A DNA stretch of 64,000 bases from assembly GCA_963513935.1 (NCBI GenBank), contig OY740774.1:29221949-29285948 (forward strand). Direction: 5' to 3'. Source of the stretch: Aphrophora alni. Lineage: Eukaryota > Arthropoda > Insecta > Hemiptera > Aphrophoridae. The position numbers and the translations under genes are program-made. Under the pieces are notes generated by a model, which had not been told where the DNA came from, ran no database searches, and worked only from the letters and a program-made list of their open reading frames with translations. This document shows, piece by piece, positions 48,321-59,510 of the stretch; position 1 is the first letter of the stretch, and each line of letters starts with the position of its first letter.

Positions 48321-48778
48321 TATACTTCTTATATTGTGTAGATAAAAAGCTGAAGTTTATCAGGATGGCATTACTACACAATTCAATTTGCTTTATATAT
48401 CTCAGATTCCTTTTATCATTCCAGACCAACAAAGTAAAAGAAACTTATCATTGCCTCTCTACTAAGAGATCCTTTATGTAAAGCCCCTCATCCTTTATCT
48501 GACAAACCACCCTTATTTCACAGGGATGTAGACCTGAATGTAGGAATCTTATTTGACTATGGATAATCCTCTTTCCGCCCTAAACTCTTCTTCGTTTCTC
48601 ATTTAGAATTTGTAATAGCGTTTTCTCGTGAACTAAAACCGTATTTGCTCTGGAAGTTTAGTAAGTTATTTTTAAGCTAGTTTTATACACTTAATAAATT
48701 AATATAATGTTTACAACCTGAAAACAAAACTGACTATATATCGGTTCGTATAAAACAGTTAAAAATGATTGAAACACT

Positions 48779-48931
48779 CCAATTTCTACAACATCTAAAC
48801 ACACCAACAATAAGACCAAATCATCACTTTGAACTATTATTCTTGGAGAAACCATACACAAGCAAAGCTCACTTGTGCATAACAGGCGCATGACGACTTA
48901 GTTGGTGTGTTCGGATATTGTGAAAATGTTC
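48779..48931. mobile_element. MITE, unit 2 copy
   Basis: Counterpart of 24851-25003 with the same imperfect inverted ends. Confidence 0.6.
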
Positions 48932-49199
48932 TGTTGTCTTAACTATTGATTATAGATTAACAACAAGTTTGTTATGTATCTAAATAGTGACTATATTATA
49001 TTAATGTTGGTTAAATTGGATTATGATCACTTTTTATAATAATTGCAACTAGACAAAGTATATCTATTAATTTATATGTACTACGTAATTATCTGATGTA
49101 CGATGTATGTCGGCGATTGGTCCTATATTAATACCATTATATGTATCCAGGATGTATTTAGTGAGAAGTACACATGGCTGTCTAGGTTAACCCTTTGCT

Positions 49200-49725
49200 G
49201 GCAGTTTAACATAGTCAGTGCAAGAGGTACTGTCACAGTGAAATAGAGCATCATGTGAACTTGAAGTTTTGTTACAAATTGGGAAGAACTGCAATGGAGA
49301 TGCATGACATGGTAGTGCAGTTGTACGGTACGGCAGTGGTGAGCAGTGTTTGTGAGCAGTTCAAACGTTTTAGCCACGCTATGGAAACGATGGAGGATAA
49401 CCACGGCATGGAAACGATTGAGAATAGCCACGGTATTGAAACGATTGAGAATAGCCACGGCATGGAAACGATTGAGAATAGCCACGGCATGGAAACGATG
49501 GAGGATAACCACGGCATGGAAACGATTGAGAATAGCCACGGTATTGAAACGACTGAGTACAAGATATGTTGGCACAAAGTCGCCGACTGACACTACGATT
49601 GATAGCTACGAAATTGGGCCTTTGCAAGGACGCTGTGTACACGATCATACGCAAATATGTGTGTAAGCGTAAGATCTGTTCCAGGTTTTTGCCGCACATG
49701 TTGAAAAGATGATTTGCAAATACTA
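49200..49725 (+). pseudogene. Mariner-family transposase relic, unit 2 copy
   Basis: Counterpart of 25270-26080. It shows HVNLKFCYKLGRTAMEMHDM before the minisatellite and RRLTLRLIATKLGLCKDAVY after it, in a different frame. Just downstream, 'aatgtgtgaccagcatccctcttttctactaactatcg' (about 49790-49828) is retained as in the inverted copy, whereas unit 1 has lost it. Not functional. Confidence 0.75.
49381..49542. repeat. 27-bp minisatellite, 6 units
   Basis: Six units plus a partial one in the same phase as 25454-25912. The GATGGAGGATAACC variant occurs as units 1 and 5, so a block of four units appears to be repeated rather than the three-unit block seen in unit 1. The open frames across it are periodicity artefacts. 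Confidence 0.97.
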
Positions 49726-50365
49726 CAACATTTTTTAACGAATAGTTAATTGTTAATCCGTTAATTTAAACGAATGGAGATTTCATAACAATGTGTGACC
49801 AGCATCCCTCTTTTCTACTAACTATCGTTATTGAGGTACTACCAGTACCAATACGATTATAAATTAGGGATTTTTTTATATTGAAAAACCGTAAGAGTTT
49901 AAATTGCAAAATATTTTGGCCCTACCTTTGTTTTATTGGTGTACTCCAACTCTCGGATCTCTGGTAAATGACGTCTATTTTAATGGTTTCACTCTTTTCA
50001 CAAACCGTTAGAGTCATTTAGAAGCTACAAATCTAAATATTTTAGTGTTTGGTAAAGTCTCTCCTCATTTTTCTTGGAGTGTGATTTCGTCAGTCACAGC
50101 ACATAATATTAATTAAATTTGAAACCATCAATAGTAAATAGTAAGAAGCTGTATATTTTCCCCTTGCTAGTAACTAGATAAATGCAGAATATCATCGGAT
50201 TTTTGGTAACTCGATAAAATGAAAATCTTTTATTGAGAATTTTTATCGACACATTTGTAGCGTAAGCATATTTGTAATTTAAAGGCAGTTTATAAACTTA
50301 ATTAATTGTTGTTACAATTTGGTATTTTTACAAATTAAAATTATTATTTTTCTTTCAATTAGTTT

Positions 50366-50370
50366 AAAAA
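50366..50370 (-). terminator. Pol III T-run for tRNA-His copy 3
   Basis: Five A on the plus strand, T5 on the minus strand, about 8 bp beyond the tRNA 3' end. Confidence 0.75.
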
Positions 50371-50377
50371 TATACCA

Positions 50378-50449
50378 TGCCGCGACCAGGATTCGAACCT
50401 GGGTTATTGCGGCCACAACGCAATGTCCTAACCACTAGACGATCACGGC
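50378..50449 (-). tRNA. tRNA-His (GTG), unit 2 copy
   Basis: Identical over 72 nt to 26709-26780, including the U-G wobble pair at the fifth acceptor position (anticodon complement CAC at 50414-50416). A complete fold, internal A and B boxes and a T-run are present. Because flanks of the two tandem units differ by substitutions while the tRNA is identical, purifying selection or gene conversion is possible, but 72 nt is too short to decide. Confidence 0.95.
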
Positions 50450-50519
50450 TATTTGGTACATGAACAAATCATAAACAGAAAGTAGAATTGAGTGGTCATC
50501 GAACCGAGAAATATAACAC

Positions 50520-51350
50520 TTTCCTCTGAAGTATAAAGCAAGTTACTGTGAGGCTATGAACATTTATCTACGAGTCCAACTCTTCGAGATATTCAAAACA
50601 GAGTGATTCTAAATTTAATCTAAGATTTATTATATTTTTTCTAATTACTATATAGAATTTATTACTAAAATATATTGTTAAATTTTAGTATCAGACTGTC
50701 TTGAGAAAAAACATACATAGATTATTATTATATATATTGTTAGATATCAAAATACGTATAAATTATATACTTAACACAATAATATATGTTTAGGCTATAC
50801 GTGCGCTGAAAGTGTATTAAAGTTTGTTTACTCAATGTTTCCACATCCTGTATTTGAAATTGTTTATCCTAAATAGGGTTGTGGATAAAGAAATAAATGG
50901 AAGACACTACAAAACCTGGGCTTAAAGTGTGTCCTGTAACAACGCGACGTGTTATGTTGGACGAGCCTTAATGTTTCCATTTTCCGAAATTGTAAAACAT
51001 TCTTCATTTGTTGGCTGTTTAGTTGATAATACTAATATTGATTATTGAATTGAAACGATTTCGACCTATTACTTTCAATTGCACAATAAATAAACTGTAT
51101 TAAAATTATTTCATTATTTTTAGCAACCCATCTACATATCTAAGTACTAAAAAATACAATATCATCCTTTCCTCTGCAGTATAAAACAGATTACCGTGAG
51201 GAAATGTAACATTTTTCTAGGAGTCAAATTCTTCAAGATATTCAAAGCAGTGAGATTCTAAATTTAATCTAACATTTATTGGATTTTCTAATAGCTATAC
51301 AGCATTTATTACTAAAATGTATTTTTAAATTTTAGTATCAGAACGAAAAA
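50520..51350. repeat. Direct duplication of about 180 bp, unit 2 copy
   Basis: Counterpart of the pair at 26850-27680. Confidence 0.7.
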
Positions 51351-53027
51351 AATCGAAGAAAAACGCATCATAAAATTAGAGTGAAAATCCCACACGTTTC
51401 TTATTACATGTTATGAAACTCCAAAAAAACAAATAATATATTATACAATTCTTTACACTACAAAAATAGTGCCAAATTACATCAAGTAAGAATAACTTTT
51501 GTTTCATTGTCTCACCTAATTTTATTATTTGTCATTTACTTTTGACTTTAAATTTCTGTAAGTGTTGTTTTAATAATATATTGAACGATCGCAATTGTTT
51601 TAAAAATAAAAGCATGTTCAACATTAAAATAAATAAATAAATAATTTTTTTCATAAAGAGAATAATTTCAACAAAAATTTCAATATACAAATTTGCCATC
51701 GGGTATAAATTATCTTAGCTCCAACATTATATTTTATTTATTCCGATTTATGTTGTATTAAAAAACTCTGATAAATATTGTATTTATTTTATATTTTGAA
51801 ACCTTACGATAAAATTAAAAATTAAATACACGTTGGACATCTTTAATTAATTATAAAGAATACTCGTATATGCGTTAAATTTAGAAAATGTACGTTTTGT
51901 AATATACAGTAGTTTTGTTAATATGAATGTGGTTTATGGACAGGACTCTATATTAAATTATTTAATTCTATGACATTGTCTAATAAAATGGATTAAAAAT
52001 AAATTAATGAAATAATTATTATAGATTGGACTTATTGTTGTAATATTTATGTACGGTACGTCTATAATTTTGTAATTTGGTTTATTATTTTTTATTTATA
52101 GTTCTATGTATTTGTTATAAATATATTATCTAGTGTGTATAGTTGTAGTGTTGTTGGTTTCATATATGGTTTTTAGTTCTGACAATAAATATTGATTGAT
52201 TGAAAAGTATTGAGTTTGGCTTGTGGAATGACGAAAAACGTAACACATAATATAGTTTATTTTTTCAACGACATTGTGTCCATCACAGTGATGCATAAAC
52301 TACAATAATCAAAACATAAATTTACGGTAATAAAGGCAATATTTGTTTCATAGCCTCTAGCTAACAGTATTTATTATGTGTATTGGACGCTAAACTTCAA
52401 ACTTTTTAGATTTAACTAAAATTAAATTTACTTTCTGAAAAATAAGAGAAATTAATAATAATAAACTTGATACTCATACAAAAACTAGGGGAACGTATAA
52501 AAAAAATGTACGTTTTATTAAAAACTATAAATTTTGTCTCTAGAGCCAAAAGTTTAATTGAAAAACTCCAATAAATAACATATACTAGAATCTATTTGTT
52601 ACTTTTAACAACAATAACAAAATTCCATACATTTGTAGTGAGTTATAATACAGTTAATATACAGATGCAAATAATTTAATAATAACGAACATTAAAAAGG
52701 AAAATGTATGCAAGAAAGGGTAAAATGTATAAAATGTAAGAAGTAAGAAATAATTTACAATTTTGCTTAATAACTTATTGATAAAATGATTGCCAACGAG
52801 TATTTCAGGTTAAATTATTGTCAAGATTGTACGGTTTATCGTTCCATTCTCAACATATCCTACTGATGATGTCGGTATTGAATATCCGGTCAGACAATTA
52901 ACTGGTGATTAAGAAATTGGCCACTGTTGGTAGCGGTCGCTGTGAACAACAGGTTTGAACGATGTAGGAAAAATAGAAAAATCTATCTTGAATTATACTA
53001 ACTTGTATAAAAAACACTAAATACTTT

Positions 53028-53260
53028 AACTTTAATGTAATAGCAGATAATTCTTGTTGAAACTCCATATTCAAGGATAAAATAAAGCAAAAGCTTAAAG
53101 TTTCAAATATTTAATAGTATAAATGAGCTACAATTGTTTCGCCTTGCGGCATCGTCGGGCAACTACAGTCGCAAGTCGCAAGTCGCAAGGCGAAACAATT
53201 GTAGCTCATTTATACTATTAAATATTTGAAACTTTAAGTTTTTGCTTTATTTTATCCTTG
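53028..53260. mobile_element. Hairpin mini-element with 12-bp TSD (H2)
   Basis: A 233-bp insertion absent from unit 1 (31165). It is flanked by ACTAAATACTTT at 53016-53027 and 53261-53272. Layout: a 44-nt leader (containing GTTGAAACTCCATATT), left arm 53072-53148, a 35-nt spacer with a CGCAAGT direct repeat, right arm 53184-53260; arms are 77 nt and nearly perfect. On the minus strand the left arm and spacer read CCGACGA (CUGANGA with one change), one extra T, GCC-GCAA-GGC, GAAA, and the self-complementary ACAATTGT, followed by A. The right arm keeps only the portion from GGCGAAAC outward. Leader and layout match H1 although the arm sequences differ. Confidence 0.85.
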
Positions 53261-54177
53261 ACTAAATACTTTTCCTATACTGTTTCGATCCCTAAATATC
53301 TAAGCTTAAATTTCCATCATGGTAAACACTCATTCCCATCATACAATGTAATACAATCAGATCCTCTAAATATAATTCCAAAAAATCGGTTTCTTGTGTG
53401 TTGTAGGAAATGTTATATTATACTGGTATATAAGTTAGATTTAAAACAGATTTTACACAGGTTTCCTGAACCCCATAATTTTGTATATCACTATGTCCTT
53501 CGTGTTAGTTAGACCCTAATGTGTCTCTTTCATGTATGTATATATTTAAAAAATAGCCATTCGCTTCTATCGTGTCCGTGACTCGGCTTTGCTTGATCTT
53601 GTATAAAAATATCTCATTTCTGAGGACGTCATGGTTTGAAATTACATTTTACGTACATTGGCATCGTAGAGATGTGAGGGTTGGTACCATTACATGTAGA
53701 ATTGAAGTGTACAAAATTATTGTTATCTAATTTAGTACCCTAAAAGGCTCAGTTGGTATGGGGTTTGACAATCCCCAGGAATAGTAGCTGAATCTACACC
53801 TTTTTTTATACAATCCCTCTGAATCATTTTGTCTATTATGTCTCTTTTGACGAACCCTTGTTATTTTCCAACCTTTTGAGTATTCGAAAGCTTGGACACT
53901 TTTTATGTTATGTTCTCCCTTTTTTTTACAAGGCGATAATGATCAAGATAACGTTCACGTCCCGCACACATATGGACTGATAGCTCAACGACGTGACGTT
54001 GACGTATTGTTTTCAATGCGTCATCTAAGGTCAATGTTTGCTGTTACAATGCACTCAGATGTGTCGAGCGCTTATCAGTTTGTTGTCCGCTTATCTTATC
54101 TCTGTGACAGTTCCTTCATAACATTTCTCTGTTTCGAACAATAACAATAATTTATTTGTTTGAGACTAGTTAGGGGA

Positions 54178-54220
54178 GTTCAGTCTTTGCGTTCGGTCGT
54201 GTTATTTTTCGTTCGTGTAA
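54178..54220 (+). promoter_or_regulatory. Arthropod-type Inr promoter with downstream GTTCGTG elements
   Basis: The initiator-like TTCAGTCT places A+1 at 54182, followed by CGGTCGTG and GTTCGTG in the region where DPE-type elements sit (+15 to +36). An ATG in an open frame starts 50 bp downstream at 54232. No TATA box is seen. The arrangement fits a short-5'UTR, DPE-type arthropod promoter driving the transposon. Functional use is inferred, not shown. Confidence 0.4.
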
Positions 54221-54231
54221 ATATTAGTGAA

Positions 54232-54314
54232 ATGGCGGATAATTTACGATCGTCTGAATTAGATCGAATACTATTGCGTAGGTGTGACATTATTCAAGTG
54301 ACAGTTTTTTTTAA

Positions 54315-54333
<19 letters not shown>
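54232..54333 (+). pseudogene. Short transposase-like N-terminus inside the piggyBac-like element
   Basis: The frame starts MADNLRSSELDRILLRR and runs into an oligo-T tract, giving 33 codons before a TAA. The acidic and basic N-terminus resembles the start of piggyBac transposases only in a general way. A splice donor-like GTGACA sits at codons 23-24 and a T-rich tract ending CTTCTAG lies near 54400, so the original gene may have been spliced. The DDD catalytic region is absent. Confidence 0.3.
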
Positions 54334-54347
<14 letters not shown>

Positions 54348-55029
54348 TATATTTTATTTTAGTTTTTTTTTATTTATTTATTTATTTCTTCCTTCTAGAA
54401 GTAATTATTTATTGTGAAATACATTTGATCCAGCTAACATCAATCAGCTAGTACACGCAAAAAAACGTAAGTAAAATATTATGTATGTAACATTAGTTTT
54501 TATATATTTTGCAGTATAATATAATTATGTTGTAGTCTAATATGGTCTGTGTTATATTTATGTAACGTACATAACAACAAAACATGTAGAATTTGCGAGC
54601 GAACGAGGTCGGCCGGTGCCGCGCCGTTTTGTGGAATTAATTCGTACCGTTGGGCCCGGGCGGGCGCTAAGCTTCGCGATCCGCAATGGGTTAAGTAAAA
54701 AACCCAAAGGGAAAAGTGGAATTAAGTTTGTTATAAGTTTCATAAGACATGAGATATGCACAAAAACTGTTTAAAATGGTCATCATTTTGACATTTTCAG
54801 TTTGATTTTTCTAAATTTCTGTAGGGTTACTAATGAACACACAACAGATTTTATAACTAATTTCATTAATATATCAATTTGTGTAGACGCCATTGTGCTT
54901 GTATTTACGACAACAACGCCCAGGACAATGAGTACGGAAGGACTTCTTGTCTAAAATCACTTTATTGCTTTCCGGAAGTCATTAGTCAAAAAACGGAAAT
55001 CGAATATTTTTCGATTACCTAAATTACAT

Positions 55030-57410
55030 TAAACTTCGTAAACTCAGTAAATAATAAAGTAATGAATTTATAAGATAAACAAAATAAATGTAATTAGAAT
55101 TTTTGAAACTAAAATATTGATTTTTTGCTACCAATTGTCCGTTTTAAACAAAACGACTATTTATTTTTAAACAAACATATTTGATTCATCATAAATTGTG
55201 AACCAACTTTATTTCTTAAAATATTTAAGTTTTCCTCCTTAACTTTGGAGTATTAATTTTGGCTCATTTTCTTCATTCCACCTAAATAAGATAAATTAAA
55301 CATCTTAATAAATAATTGTAATGGAGTTTAATTCCTTCCTAGGAACAAATTGTGGGACTAAAACTGTCAATTACATTTCTAATATCTGCAATTTAGAAAA
55401 AGTTTCTGAAATTTAGATGCGATTGATGAACACAAACTGCTAATGAACAAATTATGAAGCCTATCTGGAGCTGTACCTTGCTTCAAAGACAAGACTTTAC
55501 AGCTTTAGAACTGATATCAAATTTATTTCAAACACGTTTATATACGGTTGTATCAAAATAAACTAAATACGTTCTTAAAAATTAAAAATATTCTCTCCTT
55601 CTTTGTTAAATAAAATAAATCTTCTTATTTTAAAATTTATTCATCGAAGTTTTTTATAAAATTCTGATTTGTAAACAAAATAGGGTTGCACGTCTATCTT
55701 TAAGTGTGTGCTAAATTTTCCTTGGAAGATATTATACTGATTTCGACAAAAATTAACACACACTTCTTTAATCAATTGCTAGTACGAATTCCATAATCTT
55801 AATAAATTTATATCCATATCAAAATGAACCTAATTATTTGACCGTTAAATTGCCGTAAGAGAAATATATATGTTAAGGTCGAAACATGGAAAGAAAATTA
55901 CTGCCACATACTATACAAACTACAACATTATTTATTTTAAATGAACCTACCCTCATTGGCTCAATAATTTGAATATATACTTGCAAACAAGTGGTACAGC
56001 TTTCTTTTCTCCTTGGGTAGATCCCTCTCTTTGATCATTCTTAACACATCTCTGTGTAAAATTCGACCCTGGTAGAATTTGAGAATTCGAAAGCTAAGAG
56101 TATTTATTCTATTCTCTCTTCTTCCTTTTTTATAAGCCGATGTTGACCGAGAGGTTTTTGCCTTTAAAAAACAAGAAAACATATATAAATATAATGTACT
56201 CAAGTGCAGTAACTTGTATTTATTAATAATTCGCTCTCAAAACTCCGTATGACAACCAAAAATTTATTTATTTATTTTCTCAAAAGTTTTTAATGAAACT
56301 TAGTTTTTATGAAATTGAACTTGCTTTTGCTTTTCCCGAAAAATAGTTAAGTAGATGATTTGCTATTACGGGACAAAAATAATAATAATAACATTTACTC
56401 TTCGTATTTTTGTTGTTCGTCATATTGGCCAATTGGATGAAGACAAAACTACAACATAAATATTCTTAAAAGCAAAAATAAAATGCAAAAAATGAAGTAT
56501 GGAGATTTTTGTGATACAAAAGTTGCAAATAAAGATTTTCAATGTTTCAATATATTTGAAAAATTAAGAAGCTTCGCTTCGCTCCAGTTTATGTAATTTT
56601 AAGACGACAATTTGAATGTAAAATCATTGTAGTTGTGGGCGTCGATGTTGAACGTTCCCAGATAACGTTCCACAAAACATTCAGCTACTTTAGAAACTGT
56701 AGCAATGTGAAGAAGTGTGGCTGCGTGAGGTAGGTGGCTTTGTGACATCTGCTGCTAAGAACGGCAGCTACAGGAACTTAACACTTAAACACAATCGGGT
56801 TGATTGAGTTCGTACATTATTTAAACTTAAGTAAAATATACTTCTTCAAATCATTCGCAGGTTGAGGAACGTCTTTATACTTCCAACTTTACTTGCACAA
56901 TCACCAGAGGGTTTCGCTTTGTTTCTAACAAATACAAAAACAAAATGTTGAGTATCATCAATAAATCTTTCAAACACACGAATGTCTTTTTAATTCTTAT
57001 ATAATATTAAGCAATACTTCAAGCAAATATAATGTACTGGGTAAATACAATGAACTTATTTATCAACAACTAATTTATTCTAAGATTCCCAAGGAAGAAA
57101 TCTTATCTTTTACTTATCACACAATATTGTTGTCGTTAAAACGAGTATAATGAAAGTAATTTCTTGTTTCTAGATGAGTTAATTGATTTACATTACTTTA
57201 AATCAATTGATATTAGATTCGGTATTATAAACACGGTCGAAGGCCGATTTTATTTGCGTTGAAGCTAGCACAAAGACAAACTAGCGTAGGACGCTGGAGT
57301 TTTACTTTAGTGTGAACAAAACTATATCCTTCATGAAACATATCAACAAAATAAATAAATGTCGAGTTTGATATGTGAGATTTGTTATAATTAAAATTCA
57401 GTTTATCACA
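55030..57410. other. AT-rich duplicated DNA, no gene seen
   Basis: Colinear with 32231-34600. No supported gene. Confidence 0.5.
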
Positions 57411-57420
57411 AGTAACACGT

Positions 57421-57553
57421 TTTATTAACTCAATCGAGGTTTAACGACAACGTCGCCATCTTCAGCTATGTATGATCAACAATAATTAAGCTATAAGCTC
57501 ATGTATTACTGAAGATGGCGACATTGTCATTGAAATGAGTTTGAGTTAATAAC
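57421..57553. repeat. Inverted pair with hammerhead-like CTGAAGATGGCGAC motif, unit 2 copy
   Basis: Counterpart of 34617-34747. One change in the left arm gives TTAAACC where unit 1 has GTAAACC (minus strand). Confidence 0.6.
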
Positions 57554-57809
57554 AGTATTATTTGTGGGAAATTGTCTTGGTAAATAAAAAACACTTCAGT
57601 GTAGAATTTACTTTTTATATAAAATCGAATATTTTATTAACTTATGATTACTTGCAGTTAAATAATAAAAATTTTCTTTAATATTTGCATATGGAAATAT
57701 ATTTATCCACGAAATAAATGATAAATATTTTACCCTTCACACTTTATTGTCTAATCATTTTTGTCCCTTTAGTTTTATCTTTTTTTATTTACCCACTAAT
57801 TTACTGTAA

Positions 57810-58540
57810 ATTTTGAGAACGCAAAAAAAAAATCCGTATTTCGTTTTTTGACTGGTATTCACGTTTCGACTCAAGAAACCAAAAAAGTGATTTTCGGCAT
57901 TTGTCCGTCCGTCGTCTGTATGTAAGCACGATACCAGCCACAAAAATTAAGTACAAAACATGAAATTCGGTGTAAATGAAAATAGTGTGCTCATATAGAA
58001 CTTTGAAATTCAGAAAAATCTTACCGTAAATTACGGTCACATTAAACGAATTTTCTTCATTTATTATGTATTATTCAACTTAAACAATAATTAGAATAAA
58101 AACCATATTGCAGATTTCAATTTAGTTTGTTATGGTATCAACGCCTTCTCTATACGATTACAAATAGCGAAGTTATTGTCAAAAATGTAATTAAAAACTT
58201 GACCTCCCAATAAAATCTGAAATTCTTATAGTATACCGCCATGAATGTTGCGTGTGAAGTCTCCACCACGTATGTGTAGCTTCAAGAGACACTGACAAGA
58301 ATGAAGCGAGTGCTTCATACACGTCTGCGAAGCTTGTTAGGGCCAAGCTGACACCAAGAAAGTAGTAATACACAAAATTACATGGTTAAAACGTTTTAAA
58401 CAAACTTACCATATACCGGATAAACCCACATTATTCACCAATATAACACATTATTTAACATTTTCTCCAAAACTCAAGAAACACAATTTTGGCGATTACA
58501 TTTAGGTTAAAGTGGGGCTGGGTAAGTTCCATGAAGTCGT
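57810..58540 (+). repeat. Dispersed repeat family R
   Basis: Counterpart of 34980-35760 with several deletions of 8-20 bp, for example at 57910 and 58510. Confidence 0.6.
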
Positions 58541-59510
58541 AGAATCAACTTGTTTTCTTTTTGTTAAAAATAAATCGTGTAAACGTTCTTAAGAAAATAT
58601 TTCTGTTAAAGAGTGGTTTTCAATCATTTTACCAGAATTCTTTGTAAACTCGTATCCTTTATTCCTTTACAAATACAAACCTAATCACTTTGTATACTAT
58701 CAGATGAGAAACCTTTACTGTAATATAGATTTTCGATGTAGACCAATCAAATCTAACGGTTAAACATTTTAAATCAATTAACTATAGATTTGATTTATTC
58801 ACGTAATTTCTGTTGTTCTTAAATATATTTTGTAATTTAATGAGATAATATATGTGTTTGACATATAAGTATTATTAGATAATAGTTTTTCTTCACCTCT
58901 CTTGTATATCATAATTCAAATTTTATTATTTGAGTATTTAAAAAAATTATAAGGCTCTGGTCAATATAAATAAGAACAGTCAGTCATTTTTGGATTGTAG
59001 AATGAAATAATAGCAAACAAGTTTTAAATAAGTGATTATGTTTACTTCTAAACCTGAACCAAGAAAGCTCTGGGTTGTTCTTATAAATTACATAAAGAGA
59101 TTAGTTTGTTTATCTAGAGCCTATCTAGTCTAACCATCAAGATAGAATAGATACATCTTGTAGCATCAACAAGGTTTGATATTTTATAAAATGGTTTTCA
59201 AGACATATGGCATCAAATATTTTAAATGAACGCCATTTTTATACTGGTAAGTGAAATATTACAAGATTTCGTTGTGAACTGGAAACTAGTATAGAACATT
59301 CTGCAAAATTATAATAAATCGATATTGACAGATCTGGAGAAATAGGTTTAGAAAAAAATAAAAAAGATAAACAGAAACCGGAACCTTGTTGGACTTTGTT
59401 TAAAGGAAATTTTTTTCATTATTTGTTGATAGAATTCAATAACAAAGTTCAGTAGACGAATCGTAAAATGCTCAGTATTTATATCCTACTCCATCAACCT
59501 CTGTATCAGA

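Larger units (their letters stand above)
53949..54690 (+). mobile_element. Probable piggyBac-like element, left end missing
   Basis: This 742-bp insert is absent from unit 1. Its right edge reads ...GATCCGCAATGGG followed by TTAA (54691-54694), which coincides with a TTAA in the empty site of unit 1 (31858-31861). GGG|TTAA is the typical terminus and target of piggyBac transposons. At the left, about 13 bp of target and the expected TTAA-CCC end are missing, so the element lost its left terminus. The last 110 bp are strikingly GC-rich. The interior has a core promoter, a short transposase-like start and a long T-rich tract. Confidence 0.5.
53280..55020 (-). repeat. Dispersed repeat family R interrupted by a DNA transposon
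   Basis: Counterpart of 31240-32230, split at 53949-54690 by the piggyBac-like fragment. Confidence 0.6.
36734..59510 (+). repeat. Tandem duplication unit 2 (about 22.8 kb)
   Basis: Direct repeat of 17240-36734, starting immediately after unit 1. At the joint, TATCAGA of the unit end meets GTAGGGCC of the unit start with one base of shared sequence, and no repeat element spans the break. A non-homologous joining or replication-based origin is therefore more likely than recombination between flanking repeats, unless the joint is an assembly artefact between haplotypes. Confidence 0.9.
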
